Below are positions 36,302-45,118 of a stretch of DNA of 64,000 bases, piece by piece. This DNA is from Fulvimarina sp040239565. GTDB lineage: Bacteria; Pseudomonadota; Alphaproteobacteria; Rhizobiales; Rhizobiaceae. How positions within the stretch are numbered: the stretch's first letter is position 1; each line of letters starts with the position of its first letter. The stretch spans positions 124,001 through 188,000 of the forward strand of contig NZ_JBEHWS010000002.1 in assembly GCF_040239565.1 (NCBI RefSeq), given 5' to 3'. The notes beneath the pieces are model-generated. The model was not told the origin of the DNA and searched no databases. It saw only the letters and a list, made by a program, of their open reading frames with translations. The position numbers and the translations under genes were made by a program.

Positions 36302-38704
36302 ATGTTGTATTACTTTTACGAGTGGAACCAGGCGATGCTCGCGCCGCTACGCGCTGCGGCCGACGCGACCCGGATCGCTTACCAGAACCCGCTGAATCCC
36401 GCAGCGCGCACGACCTTCGGTCGAGCGATCGCCGCCGGCGCGGAATTGTTCGAGCGTACGACCCGCGTCTATTCGAAGCCGGAATTCGGTATCGACGAAA
36501 CAGTTGTGGGTCACACCCATGTTCCGGTGGAAGAAAAGATCGTCGTCGACAAGCCGTTCTGCCAGCTTCTGCACTTCGAGCGACAGCTGCCGAAGGATAG
36601 GAAATCCGACCCGCGTTTCCTGATCGTCGCACCGCTTTCGGGCCATCACGCGACGCTTCTGCGCGGCACGGTGGAAGCGCTGCTGCCCTACGCCGACGTC
36701 TATATTACCGACTGGAAGGACGCTCGCGAGGTTCCCGTCGAAGACGGCAAGTTCGATCTCGACGACTACACACAGTATGTCATCGATTTTCTGCACTTCC
36801 TCGGTCCCGACAGCCACGTTCTGGGCGTCTGCCAGCCCTCCGTGCCGGTAATGATGGCCGTCGCCCACATGGAGAAGCACCAGGACGACTGCTATCCGGC
36901 GACGATGACGCTGATGGGCGGCCCGATCGACACCCGCGTCAATCCGACGGCCGTGAACCGGCTTGCCGAGGAAAAGGGCATCGACTGGTTCCGCGAGAAT
37001 GTCATCATGACGGTGCCCTTCCCGCAGCCGGGCTTCCGCCGGCGCGTCTATCCGGGCTTCCTGCAGCTCACCGGCTTCATGTCGATGAATCTCGACCGCC
37101 ACATGATGGCGCACAAGGATTTCTTCTGGCACCTCGTGAAGGACGACGGCGACTCCGCAGAGAAGCACCGCACCTTCTACGACGAGTACAACGCCGTGAT
37201 GGACATGACGGCGGAGTTCTACCTTCAGACCGTCGAAGAAGTGTTCATCAAGCACTCGCTCCCCAAGGGCGAGATGAAGTTCAACGGCGAGACCATCGAC
37301 CTCACGGCGATCAAACGTGTCGCCCTTCTGACGGTCGAAGGCGAGAACGACGACATTTCCGGTGTCGGCCAGACCGAAGCCGCGCAGGACATCTGCCCGA
37401 ACATTCCGGAAGAGATGCGGGTCCATTACGTGCAGCCGATGGTGGGCCATTACGGCGTCTTCAACGGCTCGCGCTTCCGGGCCGAGATCGTGCCCCGGAT
37501 CATCGATTTCGCACTGACCCATGGCACGACGCACGGCTCCGCCGCGCTGCCGAAGAAGACCGAGATCACGAAGCGCGAGGGCCGCAATTTCGGCGCCTTC
37601 GCCGAACGCCGCGCCAAAGCGGCGACACTCGGCCAGTCCCTCGGTGCGGGAGGCGAGACCGGCATTGCCGATCCGCTGATGTTCGAGAGCAATCCCTTCG
37701 CTGCCGGCGAGCGCATGATGCGCGCCTTCGCCGAACCCGCCGAGAAGGCGATCGCCGAGACCATGAAGCAGGCGAAACCGGCAAGGAAAGCTGCGGAAGC
37801 CTCCAAGGCACCGGCGGCCGCGAAGTCGGAGGCGAAGCCTGCTCAGGCGAAATCCGAACCGGTGAAGCAAGAGCCCGCGAAGGGCAAGCAGGAACCGGCC
37901 AAGAGCGAAGCCGCCAAAGCTGCTCCATCCAAGAGTGAGGCTTCCAAAACCGCGCCGAAGGCAGAAGCCGCTCCGACAGAAACAAAGGATGCCAAGAAGG
38001 CTCCCGTGAAATCGGAAACGGCGAGCGCTGGCGCAGCGGATGTCTCCTCAAAGGGGGAGACACAGCCGGCTCCAGCGAAGGCAGAAGCAAAGGCGGAGAA
38101 GCCCGCCAAGTCGGAAGTGAAAAGCGAGCCGAAAGCCGCCAATGCGAAAGGTCCAGCTGCAGAGGCGAAGCCTGCCGACGTAAAGGCTCCGCAGGACAGG
38201 ACGGCGGCCACGACTCCGGCAGCGAAATCGGCTGAGCCGAAAAAGCCTTCATCCGAAGAAAATGCGACCGCCAAGGCTGACGAGAGCAAGCAGGCCGCCG
38301 CTTCGAAAGCCAGCGGCGAAGCGACCAAGCCTTTGGACAGCAAATCCGTCGAGCCAAATCAGGCAAAGGCAAAAGCTCCTGAAAGCAAGGTCGCTGAAGC
38401 AAAGCCGGCTGAGCCCAACAAGGTAGCCACGGCCAACGAGACTGCGGCGAAACCGAACACCGCGAACAGCAGCAAAACCGCCGAGGCGTCCAAAGCCGAG
38501 ACCAAGGCCAGCGAGCCTTCCGCCACGGGCACAGGTGCATCGACACCGCCCCCCGCTGCTGCGGAGAAGGCGAAGGAGCCGGCCAAGGCGGCGAGCACCT
38601 CATCTCCCGCAAAGCGGACCAGCGCCCGGACGGGTCGATCCGCCCCGCGGACGGGCACTCGGCAGCGCTCGCGGCGCTCCCCGGGCGGCCGCAACAAGAG
38701 TTGA
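36302..38704 (+). CDS. phaZ: Intracellular PHB depolymerase with long histone-like tail
   Basis: Mobilises stored polyhydroxybutyrate. Residues 1-415 form the PhaZ alpha/beta hydrolase domain: FLIVAPLSGHHATLLRGTVE, the lipase-like box GVCQPS with catalytic Cys177 (this family uses Cys), TVEGENDDISG and VGHYGVFNGSRF with the catalytic His. The usual protein ends near residue 420-430. Here a linker continues to about 490, then about 310 residues of Ala/Lys/Pro/Glu/Ser low complexity, ending in an Arg-rich stretch (RTGRSAPRTGTRQRSRRSPG). This tail resembles histone H1-like and PhaF-type nucleoid-binding tails. A strong bidirectional terminator follows. The tail is in frame and without stops, so it looks real. 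Confidence 0.92.
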   Translation: MLYYFYEWNQAMLAPLRAAADATRIAYQNPLNPAARTTFGRAIAAGAELFERTTRVYSKPEFGIDETVVGHTHVPVEEKIVVDKPFCQLLHFERQLPKDRKSDPRFLIVAPLSGHHATLLRGTVEALLPYADVYITDWKDAREVPVEDGKFDLDDYTQYVIDFLHFLGPDSHVLGVCQPSVPVMMAVAHMEKHQDDCYPATMTLMGGPIDTRVNPTAVNRLAEEKGIDWFRENVIMTVPFPQPGFRRRVYPGFLQLTGFMSMNLDRHMMAHKDFFWHLVKDDGDSAEKHRTFYDEYNAVMDMTAEFYLQTVEEVFIKHSLPKGEMKFNGETIDLTAIKRVALLTVEGENDDISGVGQTEAAQDICPNIPEEMRVHYVQPMVGHYGVFNGSRFRAEIVPRIIDFALTHGTTHGSAALPKKTEITKREGRNFGAFAERRAKAATLGQSLGAGGETGIADPLMFESNPFAAGERMMRAFAEPAEKAIAETMKQAKPARKAAEASKAPAAAKSEAKPAQAKSEPVKQEPAKGKQEPAKSEAAKAAPSKSEASKTAPKAEAAPTETKDAKKAPVKSETASAGAADVSSKGETQPAPAKAEAKAEKPAKSEVKSEPKAANAKGPAAEAKPADVKAPQDRTAATTPAAKSAEPKKPSSEENATAKADESKQAAASKASGEATKPLDSKSVEPNQAKAKAPESKVAEAKPAEPNKVATANETAAKPNTANSSKTAEASKAETKASEPSATGTGASTPPPAAAEKAKEPAKAASTSSPAKRTSARTGRSAPRTGTRQRSRRSPGGRNKS

Positions 38705-38736
38705 GGCGCCTACAACGTCGGCATCAGTACTGGGAC

Positions 38737-38773
38737 AAAAAAGCCCGGTCCGCTCACTGCGGACCGGGCGTTT
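38737..38773. terminator. Bidirectional intrinsic terminator
   Basis: GCCCGGTCCG (38743-38752) and CGGACCGGGC (38760-38769) form a perfect 10-bp stem with a 7-nt loop, with six A on the left and TTT on the right. It serves the convergent phaZ and FzlA-like genes. Confidence 0.92.
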
Positions 38774-38803
38774 CCTTTTCAGAGCTCCGATGCGGATGTC
38801 TGT

Positions 38804-39496
38804 CTAAAAATCGAGATCGGCGTAATGGCGCACCGGCGGCACGCCCCGCACTTTCTCCGCGAGCAGAGGTCTGAATGACGGGCGCGACTTGATGCGGCTG
38901 TACCATTCCTTCGCTGCCGGCTCGTTCTCCCACGGGATCTCACCGAGATAATCGAGCACGGAAAGTGCTGCGGCAGCCGCAAGATCGGCCTGGGACATGC
39001 GCGAGCCCGCCAGCCAGTTGCGATTTTCCGCAAGCCAGCCGACATAGCGCAGATGGTGACGGGAATTGGAGCGCGCGGCGCGGATTGCCGAGGCATCCGG
39101 CGAACCACCGCCGTCCTCCTTGGGCATTTCGAGCTTGAAGACCCGCTCGCGCACGAGATAGCGCGTCACTTCCTGATCGAACTTCTCGACGAACCATTCG
39201 GTGAGACGTCGCACTTCCGCTCGCTCCACCGGCTTTTCCGGCATCAGCCGCTTTTCGCGCGAGAAGACACCGCGCGTTTCGTCGATGTATTCGCCCACGA
39301 TGACGCCGCCGACGATCGGCGGCCCGTCGTCCTCGATCAGCACCGGCAGCGTCGCTGCCGGGTTCATCGACAGGAATTCGCGCCGACGCTCCCAGGGCCG
39401 TTCCTCGACAAGATCGAGCTTCTCGCCGTACTCGCCAGCCAGAAGACGGACATAGCGCGACGTGGCGGACATGGGGTGGTGGAAGAGTTTCAGCAT
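38804..39496 (-). CDS. fzlA: Glutathione S-transferase-like cell-division protein FzlA (probable)
   Basis: A 230-residue GST fold: thioredoxin-like N-domain (LKLFHHPMSATSRYVRLLAGE, MNPAATLPVLIEDD) and helical C-domain (SNSRHHLRYVGWLAENRNWLAG, SQADLAAAAALSVLDYLGEI). The last residues PLLAEKV..PPVRHYADLDF match the conserved C-terminus of alphaproteobacterial FzlA, which binds and curves FtsZ filaments and is essential in Caulobacter. It is divergent from uppP, also seen in related genomes from memory. If not FzlA it is a catalytic GST. Confidence 0.72.
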   Translation of the reverse strand: MLKLFHHPMSATSRYVRLLAGEYGEKLDLVEERPWERRREFLSMNPAATLPVLIEDDGPPIVGGVIVGEYIDETRGVFSREKRLMPEKPVERAEVRRLTEWFVEKFDQEVTRYLVRERVFKLEMPKEDGGGSPDASAIRAARSNSRHHLRYVGWLAENRNWLAGSRMSQADLAAAAALSVLDYLGEIPWENEPAAKEWYSRIKSRPSFRPLLAEKVRGVPPVRHYADLDF

Positions 39497-39745
39497 CGGG
39501 CGGGGTCTATCGCATTCAGGTAATATTTTGCAGGTACTGACAGGCCGAACGGGGGTTTTTCATGTCTTTCACGGCAGTTACGGGCTGAAAGCCTGCTTGC
39601 GCACGGTTGCAGAAATGCGTCAACGCCCGGTGAAGATTTCCGCAGGACAGGACGCGGCAAGGCCGAATGAGGCATGACAGTTCAGAATCATTCGGCGCGC
39701 GCCGGATGCGGACCGTCTTCGCGATGCGAAATTGAAGGACTACGA

Positions 39746-40666
39746 ATGGATATCGGCTCAATTTTCGACGCCGTCATTCTGGGGATCACCGAAGGCCTGA
39801 CCGAGTTCATTCCGGTCTCCTCAACTGGGCACATCCTGCTTCTCGGCCACTTTCTCGGCTTCGAGTCGACCGGCTTCGTCTTCGAGATCGTCATCCAGCT
39901 GGGCGCGATCCTTGCGATCCTCACCGTCTATCTCGCCAAGCTCTGGCAGCTCTTCATCACCCTGCCCTCGAGCGCCAAGACCCGGCGCTTCGTGGCTGGT
40001 ATCCTGATCGCCTTCCTGCCGGCGGCTTTTATCGGGGTGCTGGCGCATGATTTCATCAAGACGGTTCTCTTCGAGACGCCGCTTGTCGTCTGCGCCGCGC
40101 TCATCGTCGGCGGCATCCTGCTTCTCGTCATCGACAAGATGCCGCTTGAGGTCCGCTATACCGACATCATGGATTATCCCCTCTCGCTCTGCCTGAAGAT
40201 CGGGATATTCCAGTGCCTCGCCATGATCCCCGGCACCTCACGCTCCGGCGCGACGATCGCCGGCTCGCTGCTGATGGGCACCGACAAGCGCTCCGCGGCG
40301 GAATTCTCCTTCTTTCTCGCCATGCCGACCATGCTGGGCGCGGTCGTCTACGACCTCTTCAAGAATCGGGACGCCCTCTCGGCAGACGATTTCGGGCTGA
40401 TCGCCATCGGCTTCGTCTGCGCCTTCCTTGCAGCTCTTCTCGTCGTGCGGAAACTTCTTGATTTCGTCTCACGGCACGGCTTCGCACCCTTCGCCTATTG
40501 GCGCATCGTGGTTGGCATTCTCGGGATCGTCCTGATCTTCGCCTTCGCGCCGGACGAGACAGTTGCCCCCGAAGCCGGCGGTGCCGGAGATGGCTATGCG
40601 ATCGAGGAAGCGCCGGTCACCGTGCCCGACGAGGCCCCGGAAGACGGCTACGGCATCAACGAATAA
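39746..40666 (+). CDS. uppP: Undecaprenyl-diphosphatase
   Basis: Membrane enzyme (BacA/UppP) that recycles undecaprenyl diphosphate for peptidoglycan and other polymers. 306 residues with about eight helices. Signature segments are EGLTEFIPVSSTGHILLLG near the N-terminus and MIPGTSRSGATIAGSLLMG in the middle. The ATG at 39746 has GAAGGA 6 nt upstream. The last 40 residues are acidic and end at the stop of the convergent TSUP gene (11-bp overlap). Confidence 0.96.
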   Translation: MDIGSIFDAVILGITEGLTEFIPVSSTGHILLLGHFLGFESTGFVFEIVIQLGAILAILTVYLAKLWQLFITLPSSAKTRRFVAGILIAFLPAAFIGVLAHDFIKTVLFETPLVVCAALIVGGILLLVIDKMPLEVRYTDIMDYPLSLCLKIGIFQCLAMIPGTSRSGATIAGSLLMGTDKRSAAEFSFFLAMPTMLGAVVYDLFKNRDALSADDFGLIAIGFVCAFLAALLVVRKLLDFVSRHGFAPFAYWRIVVGILGIVLIFAFAPDETVAPEAGGAGDGYAIEEAPVTVPDEAPEDGYGINE

Positions 40667-41420
40667 GCCCGAACAACCCGCGACGGATCAGTTCGACCGC
40701 GAGAACGGTCAGCGTCACCGCGAGCAGTTTTCGGAAGAGCTTCTCGTCGAGGCGATCCAAGAGCCGTGTTCCCGCAAGCGTACCGAGAAAGCCGGTCGCG
40801 ATCATGGCGCCGGCGAGAAGCGCATAAGGGCCGAGAACGACGCCAGCCGCCAGGAACGCGGCGACCTTCAGCGCGTGCTGGCTCGCGGTGACCGCCGCCA
40901 TGGTCGCGACGACCTGCTTGCGGTCCTCGAAGACGCGGGTGAACAGCACCGCGTTGAGTGGCCCGCTCGCCCCGATGAACATCGACAGAAACGTGTTGAT
41001 CGCGCCTGCGAGCGCGTATTGCCAGTTCCTGAGCCGTCCGAGCGCAGGCAGCTTCAGGAAGATGGTCGCGAGGATGAAGCTACCGAGGACGAGGCGCAGG
41101 ATTTCCTCGGGCAGCGTGACCACCGTCCGGGCACCTATCGCCGCGCCGATCAGCCCGCCGAGGATGAAGGGCAACGCCTTGTCCCAGCGTACCGAACGCC
41201 GCTGAATGCCGAGCCGTCCGGCATTGGAGGCAAACTGAACGACGCCGTGGAGAGGAATGAGCACAGCGATCGGCAAGGCAAGGCTCATCAGGGCGAGCAG
41301 CGTCACGCCTCCGCCGAGTGCGAAGGCCGCCGTGAGCGCGGAGGTGAAAAAGCTCGCGACGATCAGGCCCAGGCTCGCCCAAAGCGGCAGATCGGGCGCA
41401 AGCCATTCGGCCACTGTCAC
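40656..41420 (-). CDS. TSUP (TauE/SafE) family permease
   Basis: A 254-residue membrane protein with about eight hydrophobic segments: ASLGLIVASFFTSALTAAFALGGG near the start and LPFILGGLIGAAIGARTVVTLP in the middle, both typical of sulfite/sulfonate exporter TauE/SafE (DUF81) proteins. The substrate cannot be read from sequence. It lies just downstream of the NDUFA9-like gene on the same strand, 27 nt apart, and converges with uppP. Confidence 0.85.
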   Translation of the reverse strand: MTVAEWLAPDLPLWASLGLIVASFFTSALTAAFALGGGVTLLALMSLALPIAVLIPLHGVVQFASNAGRLGIQRRSVRWDKALPFILGGLIGAAIGARTVVTLPEEILRLVLGSFILATIFLKLPALGRLRNWQYALAGAINTFLSMFIGASGPLNAVLFTRVFEDRKQVVATMAAVTASQHALKVAAFLAAGVVLGPYALLAGAMIATGFLGTLAGTRLLDRLDEKLFRKLLAVTLTVLAVELIRRGLFGLIR

Positions 41421-41447
41421 GCGCTAGCCGGAAAAGCTGCCTCTGCC

Positions 41448-42455
41448 TTAGACAATACCGTCCTGATTTTCTGCGTCGAGACCGCCCGCATGGCGCACGG
41501 GCCGCGTGAACTGGCCCTGCGGACGGAAGCGGACGAGATAGGTCGGCAGGATCGAATCCACCGTACGCGGGCGGATGCCGAAAGCCTCAAACGTCCGACC
41601 CTCGGCAACCGCCGCGTCGGAGACGATATTGTCGGTCTGCAGCTGCTTCACCTGATCCACCGTCAGCGGAGCGCCCGGCACGAACTGCGTATACTTCGCG
41701 ATCGAGCCCGCGAGCGAGAACGGGATCGACACCAAGCGGCGCTTGCGGTCGATCACCCGAAGCATCTCTTCCATCAGCTGGCGGAAGCTCGAAACCTCTG
41801 GCCCTCCGAGTTCGTAGACCTTGCCGCCGGCGACCTCACCGTCGACCGTCTTCGCCACCGCTTCCGCGACATCGACCACATAGACCGGCTGGAACTTCGT
41901 CTTTCCGCCGCCAAGCAGCGGCAGGACCGGCGAGAAGCGTGACATCTCGGCGAAGCGGTTGAAGAACTCGTCCTCGGGACCGAAGATGATCGACGGGCGC
42001 AGGATATAGGCATCGGGGCGCGCCGCGAGAACAGCTTTCTCGCCGGCTGCCTTAGAGCGTGCGTATTTCGACTTCGAGCCCTCGTCCGCGCCGATCGCCG
42101 AAACCTGGGTCATGTTGATGCCTTCGGCCTTCGCGGCCTCCGCAATCAACCGGGCACCTTCCGCTTGCAGGCCATTGAAGCTCTGCTTGCCGCTTTCGGC
42201 AAGGATGCCGACGAGATTGACCACGTGATCGGCGCCCTTCACAGCCCGCTCCACCGACCACGGATAGCGCAGATTGGCCTGGATCGGCAGGATTGCGCCG
42301 ATATTGCCGGCGGTCAGCACGTGATAGGCGAGATCGGGCCTTCGGCAGGCGATGCGCACCCGATGGCCGCGCTTGGCGAGGGCCTGCGTCACGTACCGGC
42401 CCACGAAGCCGGACCCGCCGAACACCACCACCGTCTTTCCCGTATCGACCGTCAT
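41448..42455 (-). CDS. NAD-dependent epimerase/dehydratase, NDUFA9-like
   Basis: A 335-residue extended short-chain dehydrogenase. The N-terminal NAD(P) motif is VVVFGGSGFVGRYVTQALAK; the atypical subgroup's YxxxK is replaced by YARSKAAGEKAV-type residues (SKSKYARSKAAGE, with Tyr and Lys in place), and AYILRPSIIFGPEDEFFNRFA is characteristic of the complex I NDUFA9 / NADH:ubiquinone 39-kDa-like family. In bacteria its role may be quinone-related and is unproven. The ATG at 42455 follows the AAGGAG-like GAGC region. It is upstream of the TSUP gene. Confidence 0.88.
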   Translation of the reverse strand: MTVDTGKTVVVFGGSGFVGRYVTQALAKRGHRVRIACRRPDLAYHVLTAGNIGAILPIQANLRYPWSVERAVKGADHVVNLVGILAESGKQSFNGLQAEGARLIAEAAKAEGINMTQVSAIGADEGSKSKYARSKAAGEKAVLAARPDAYILRPSIIFGPEDEFFNRFAEMSRFSPVLPLLGGGKTKFQPVYVVDVAEAVAKTVDGEVAGGKVYELGGPEVSSFRQLMEEMLRVIDRKRRLVSIPFSLAGSIAKYTQFVPGAPLTVDQVKQLQTDNIVSDAAVAEGRTFEAFGIRPRTVDSILPTYLVRFRPQGQFTRPVRHAGGLDAENQDGIV

Positions 42456-42778
42456 CGCTCGTCGCTCCTTGTAGTCGTGACGGCCGCCTCGGCACCCCTT
42501 TCCGCATATGGGCTGCGGGCCGTCTCGAATCGTCCGACACCTATAGCGTACCACATGGGTTTCGCCAGAGCTTAGAAGAGGGGGAAGGGTCGAAAGACCG
42601 CATTGATCGGGTCAATCAACCCGGCGCGTGTCATTTTGTCGATATCCCGCTTGCGGACATGGGACCCATCGATCCGCATGCGCCGAACACTAGAAAGCGC
42701 CAACGTAAAACTATCTTCAAACGGCGTTTAAATCCGCGTTGACAGCCCGCGCGCCAGCCCCTAATGCTCCGCCCCGAA
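42456..42778. other. Intergenic region before tRNA-Leu
   Basis: Holds the promoter of the tRNA gene (annotated separately). It also has two small hairpins, GGTC-GAAA-GACC (42588-42599, a GNRA tetraloop) and CGGGT-CAATCA-ACCCG just after it, which may belong to a small RNA or a leader. No convincing coding frame. Confidence 0.45.
42739..42767 (+). promoter_or_regulatory. Sigma-70 promoter of tRNA-Leu
   Basis: TTGACA (42739-42744), 17-bp spacer, TAATGC (42762-42767), placing transcription start about 5 nt before the mature tRNA. A near-consensus layout as expected for a stable RNA gene. Confidence 0.8.
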
Positions 42779-42863
42779 GCCCAGGTGGCGGAATTGGTAG
42801 ACGCGCACGGTTCAGGTCCGTGTGCCGCGAGGCGTGGAGGTTCGAGTCCTCTCCTGGGCACCA
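42779..42863 (+). tRNA. tRNA-Leu (anticodon CAG)
   Basis: An 85-nt tRNA with encoded CCA. Acceptor GCCCAGG pairs with CCTGGGC; the D arm has GGAATTGGTAGAC; the anticodon stem CACGG/CCGTG encloses TTCAGGT with CAG at 42813-42815; a long variable arm follows, and the T arm holds GTTCGAGTC. The long variable arm and D-loop fit tRNA-Leu. No integrase or repeated 3' end is seen behind it. Confidence 0.97.
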
Positions 42864-43171
42864 GTCATCCGCATAAGATTCTGATTTTTAAGCGTATACG
42901 TCAGATCAGGTTGAAAAATCCGTGATCCGGCGGACTGGAAGCGGCCAAACGCGGTCGCGCTAGGCAGTCCGAACGTACGTGACCGGGTTCTTGCAGTTCG
43001 CTCTTGCCGGGATGACCGGCAGGCTGCGGTTTGCGACTCCATGCCTTCGGCAGCAAGTCTCCCCTCACCTCCCTTTCCTTGTCCGGCAGGTCGGCTCGCG
43101 TCAAAGCCGCCTTCGAGAGGCAGCCTTGACTCAAGCCTCAACCGGTTGTGGATCCATTCTGTCCACAGGAC
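42864..43171. other. Intergenic region between tRNA-Leu and chemoreceptor gene
   Basis: About 308 bp. A 6-bp inverted repeat TGTGGA/TCCACA (43147-43167) lies 4 bp after the chemoreceptor stop and could be a weak terminator. A run of T (42883-42887) could terminate the tRNA. No coding frame is convincing. Confidence 0.45.
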
Positions 43172-45118
43172 CTAGAATTCTTCCCAGCTGTCGTCGTTCG
43201 CCGCTGGTTTGGTCGCGGCACCGCCGGATCCGACGACGCGCATCTGCACCACCGCTTTGGAGGTTGGCGCTTTCGAGACGCGCGCCTTCGGCTGAGCTAT
43301 TGGGGTCGAGCGAGCCGCGGAAGAGCCCCCCGCACGAGCGGAGCTCTTCGTCTTGAAACGATGGACCGCTTGCGCAAGACTGTCGGTCTCGGCTGCCAGC
43401 GTCTGTGCCGCCGCGGTGGATTGCTCGACCATCGCCGCATTCTGCTGGGTTACCTTGTCCATCTGATCAGCGGCACTTGAGACTTCGTTCAGACTGACGG
43501 CCTGTTCCCTGGCGGACTGAGCGATCTTCGTGATGACCGAAGCCATGACCGCGACTTCGGCAACGATCTCGTCCAGCGATTGGCCCGAAGCCGTCACCAG
43601 TTCGACGCCGCACTCGACCTGTTCCGACGACATGGTGATGAGCCCCTTGATTTGCTTGGCCGCTTCGGCCGAACGCTGGGCGAGCGCTCGGACTTCCTGG
43701 GCTACGACCGCGAAACCCTTGCCGGACTCGCCCGCCCGCGCCGCCTCTACACCCGCGTTCAGCGCGAGGAGATTTGTCTGGAAGGCGATTTCGTCGATCA
43801 CCGAGATGATCTGGCCGATCTGTTGAGAAGAGCCCTCGATCTTGCCCATCGCCGTCACAGCCTGAGCGACGATCTTGCTTCCGTTTTCAGCCTTGGCGCG
43901 TGCCAATTCCGCAGTACGTTTCGCCTCGCCGGCGTCCTGGGCTGCAGAATTCACGCCGTTCGTTACATCGCCGAGCGCAGCCACTGTCTCTTCCAGGCTG
44001 GCCGCCTGCTGCTCGGTGCGCTTTGCAAGATCGCTGGAGGCGACGGTAATTTCGCCCAGCCCAACATGAATCGTCCCGATGGCCTCGACGACGTGTCCGA
44101 TCGCCGCTTCCAATTCTTCGATCGAGCCATTGAATTTGGCCCTGATCGGCTCGAACTCGGGAGCGACCGCGTCCTGCATGCGGACGGTGAGATCCCCCGC
44201 GGACAATCGATCGAAGCTTTGATCGACGATGCCCATGAAGGTGCGCAGATCCTCGGCCTTGGAATGATCCAGATCGGCCTGACGCTGCTTCATTTCCGTC
44301 TCTGAAGCGCGCGCAGCCGCAGCCTCGCGTTCCAACCGGTCGCGCTCAATCGCCTGTTCCTTGAACACCTGGACGGCGCCCGCCATCTGGCCGATCTCGT
44401 CGGACCTCCCCTGAGCGGGAACCTCGACAGATTTGTCGCCGGCCGCAAGCGAGCGCATCGCTGCCGTCATCCGGTCGATTGGGCGCGCGATCGAGCGGGC
44501 AAGCGGGATCGCGCAGGCAATCAGAGCTATGAACAAAACGCCAAACCAGAGAAGCGCCTTGTAGACCTCATCCATGAACTGCGCCTGTAGATCATCGACG
44601 TAAAGGCCTGTTGCCACAGTCCAGCCCCACGGGCCGAACAGCTGCGCATAGGACAGCTTGGTGGACAGTCCGCCCGAGCCATCCAGGCGGGTTCTGTAAT
44701 ATTTGGTGAAGCCGCCGCCCTTGTGAGCGTTCTCGACCATATCCCTGTTGTAGTGGAGGCCTGTCGCATCCTTCGATTCGAAAGCGTCCGTTCCCATCAG
44801 TTCGGGATCGGGATGCATGACACGCTTGCCGTCCGCGTTCATCATGAACAGGTAATCGTTGTCGCCGAACCGGATCGGCAGGGCAGCCTCGCGAGCACGG
44901 TCCTTTGCTTCCTGGAGCGTCAGTTCCCCCGCATCGACCCGAGCCTGGAATCCGCCAAGCATGGTTATGGCGCTTTGGACCTGAGAGACGATCAGGTTCT
45001 TGCGATCCTTCCAGATGCTGTCGTGTAGCGAATAAAGTTGCAGTGACATCACGGCAATGCTGCAGATCGCAGCAAGGGCGATCAACGCCGCCAGTTTGCG
45101 GGCGATGGTGAAATTCAT
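43172..45118 (-). CDS. Methyl-accepting chemotaxis protein (sCache_2)
   Basis: A 648-residue chemoreceptor. A first membrane helix (about residues 5-28, LAALIALAAICSIAVMSLQL), a periplasmic sCache_2 domain (FGDNDYLFMMNADGKRVMHP, GPWGWTVATGLYVDD), a second helix (LLWFGVLFIALIACAIPLAR), HAMP, and a cytosolic signalling coiled coil with the hairpin IGQIISVIDEIAFQTNLLAL and GESGKGFAVVAQEVRALAQRS. The last residues DDSWEEF give a xWxxF tether for CheR/CheB. The ATG at 45118 starts right before the first helix. No che operon is nearby. Confidence 0.94.
   Translation of the reverse strand: MNFTIARKLAALIALAAICSIAVMSLQLYSLHDSIWKDRKNLIVSQVQSAITMLGGFQARVDAGELTLQEAKDRAREAALPIRFGDNDYLFMMNADGKRVMHPDPELMGTDAFESKDATGLHYNRDMVENAHKGGGFTKYYRTRLDGSGGLSTKLSYAQLFGPWGWTVATGLYVDDLQAQFMDEVYKALLWFGVLFIALIACAIPLARSIARPIDRMTAAMRSLAAGDKSVEVPAQGRSDEIGQMAGAVQVFKEQAIERDRLEREAAAARASETEMKQRQADLDHSKAEDLRTFMGIVDQSFDRLSAGDLTVRMQDAVAPEFEPIRAKFNGSIEELEAAIGHVVEAIGTIHVGLGEITVASSDLAKRTEQQAASLEETVAALGDVTNGVNSAAQDAGEAKRTAELARAKAENGSKIVAQAVTAMGKIEGSSQQIGQIISVIDEIAFQTNLLALNAGVEAARAGESGKGFAVVAQEVRALAQRSAEAAKQIKGLITMSSEQVECGVELVTASGQSLDEIVAEVAVMASVITKIAQSAREQAVSLNEVSSAADQMDKVTQQNAAMVEQSTAAAQTLAAETDSLAQAVHRFKTKSSARAGGSSAARSTPIAQPKARVSKAPTSKAVVQMRVVGSGGAATKPAANDDSWEEF

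Noticed and set aside
36347..37870. A 507-codon open frame on the minus strand opposite phaZ
   Set aside because: Antisense to the catalytic domain of PhaZ; shows no fold or motif.
39462..39677. A 71-codon open frame in the fzlA-uppP gap
   Set aside because: Overlaps the start of the GST gene and has no ribosome site or motif.
43147..43167. DnaA-box-like sequences (TGTGGATCC and TGTCCACA) near the chemoreceptor stop
   Set aside because: Only two imperfect copies arranged as a short inverted repeat; an origin needs several boxes, AT-rich DNA and neighbours such as dnaA or hemE, none of which are seen.
42779..43171. Possible attachment site for a genomic island at tRNA-Leu
   Set aside because: No integrase, no repeat of the tRNA 3' end and no change in base use downstream.
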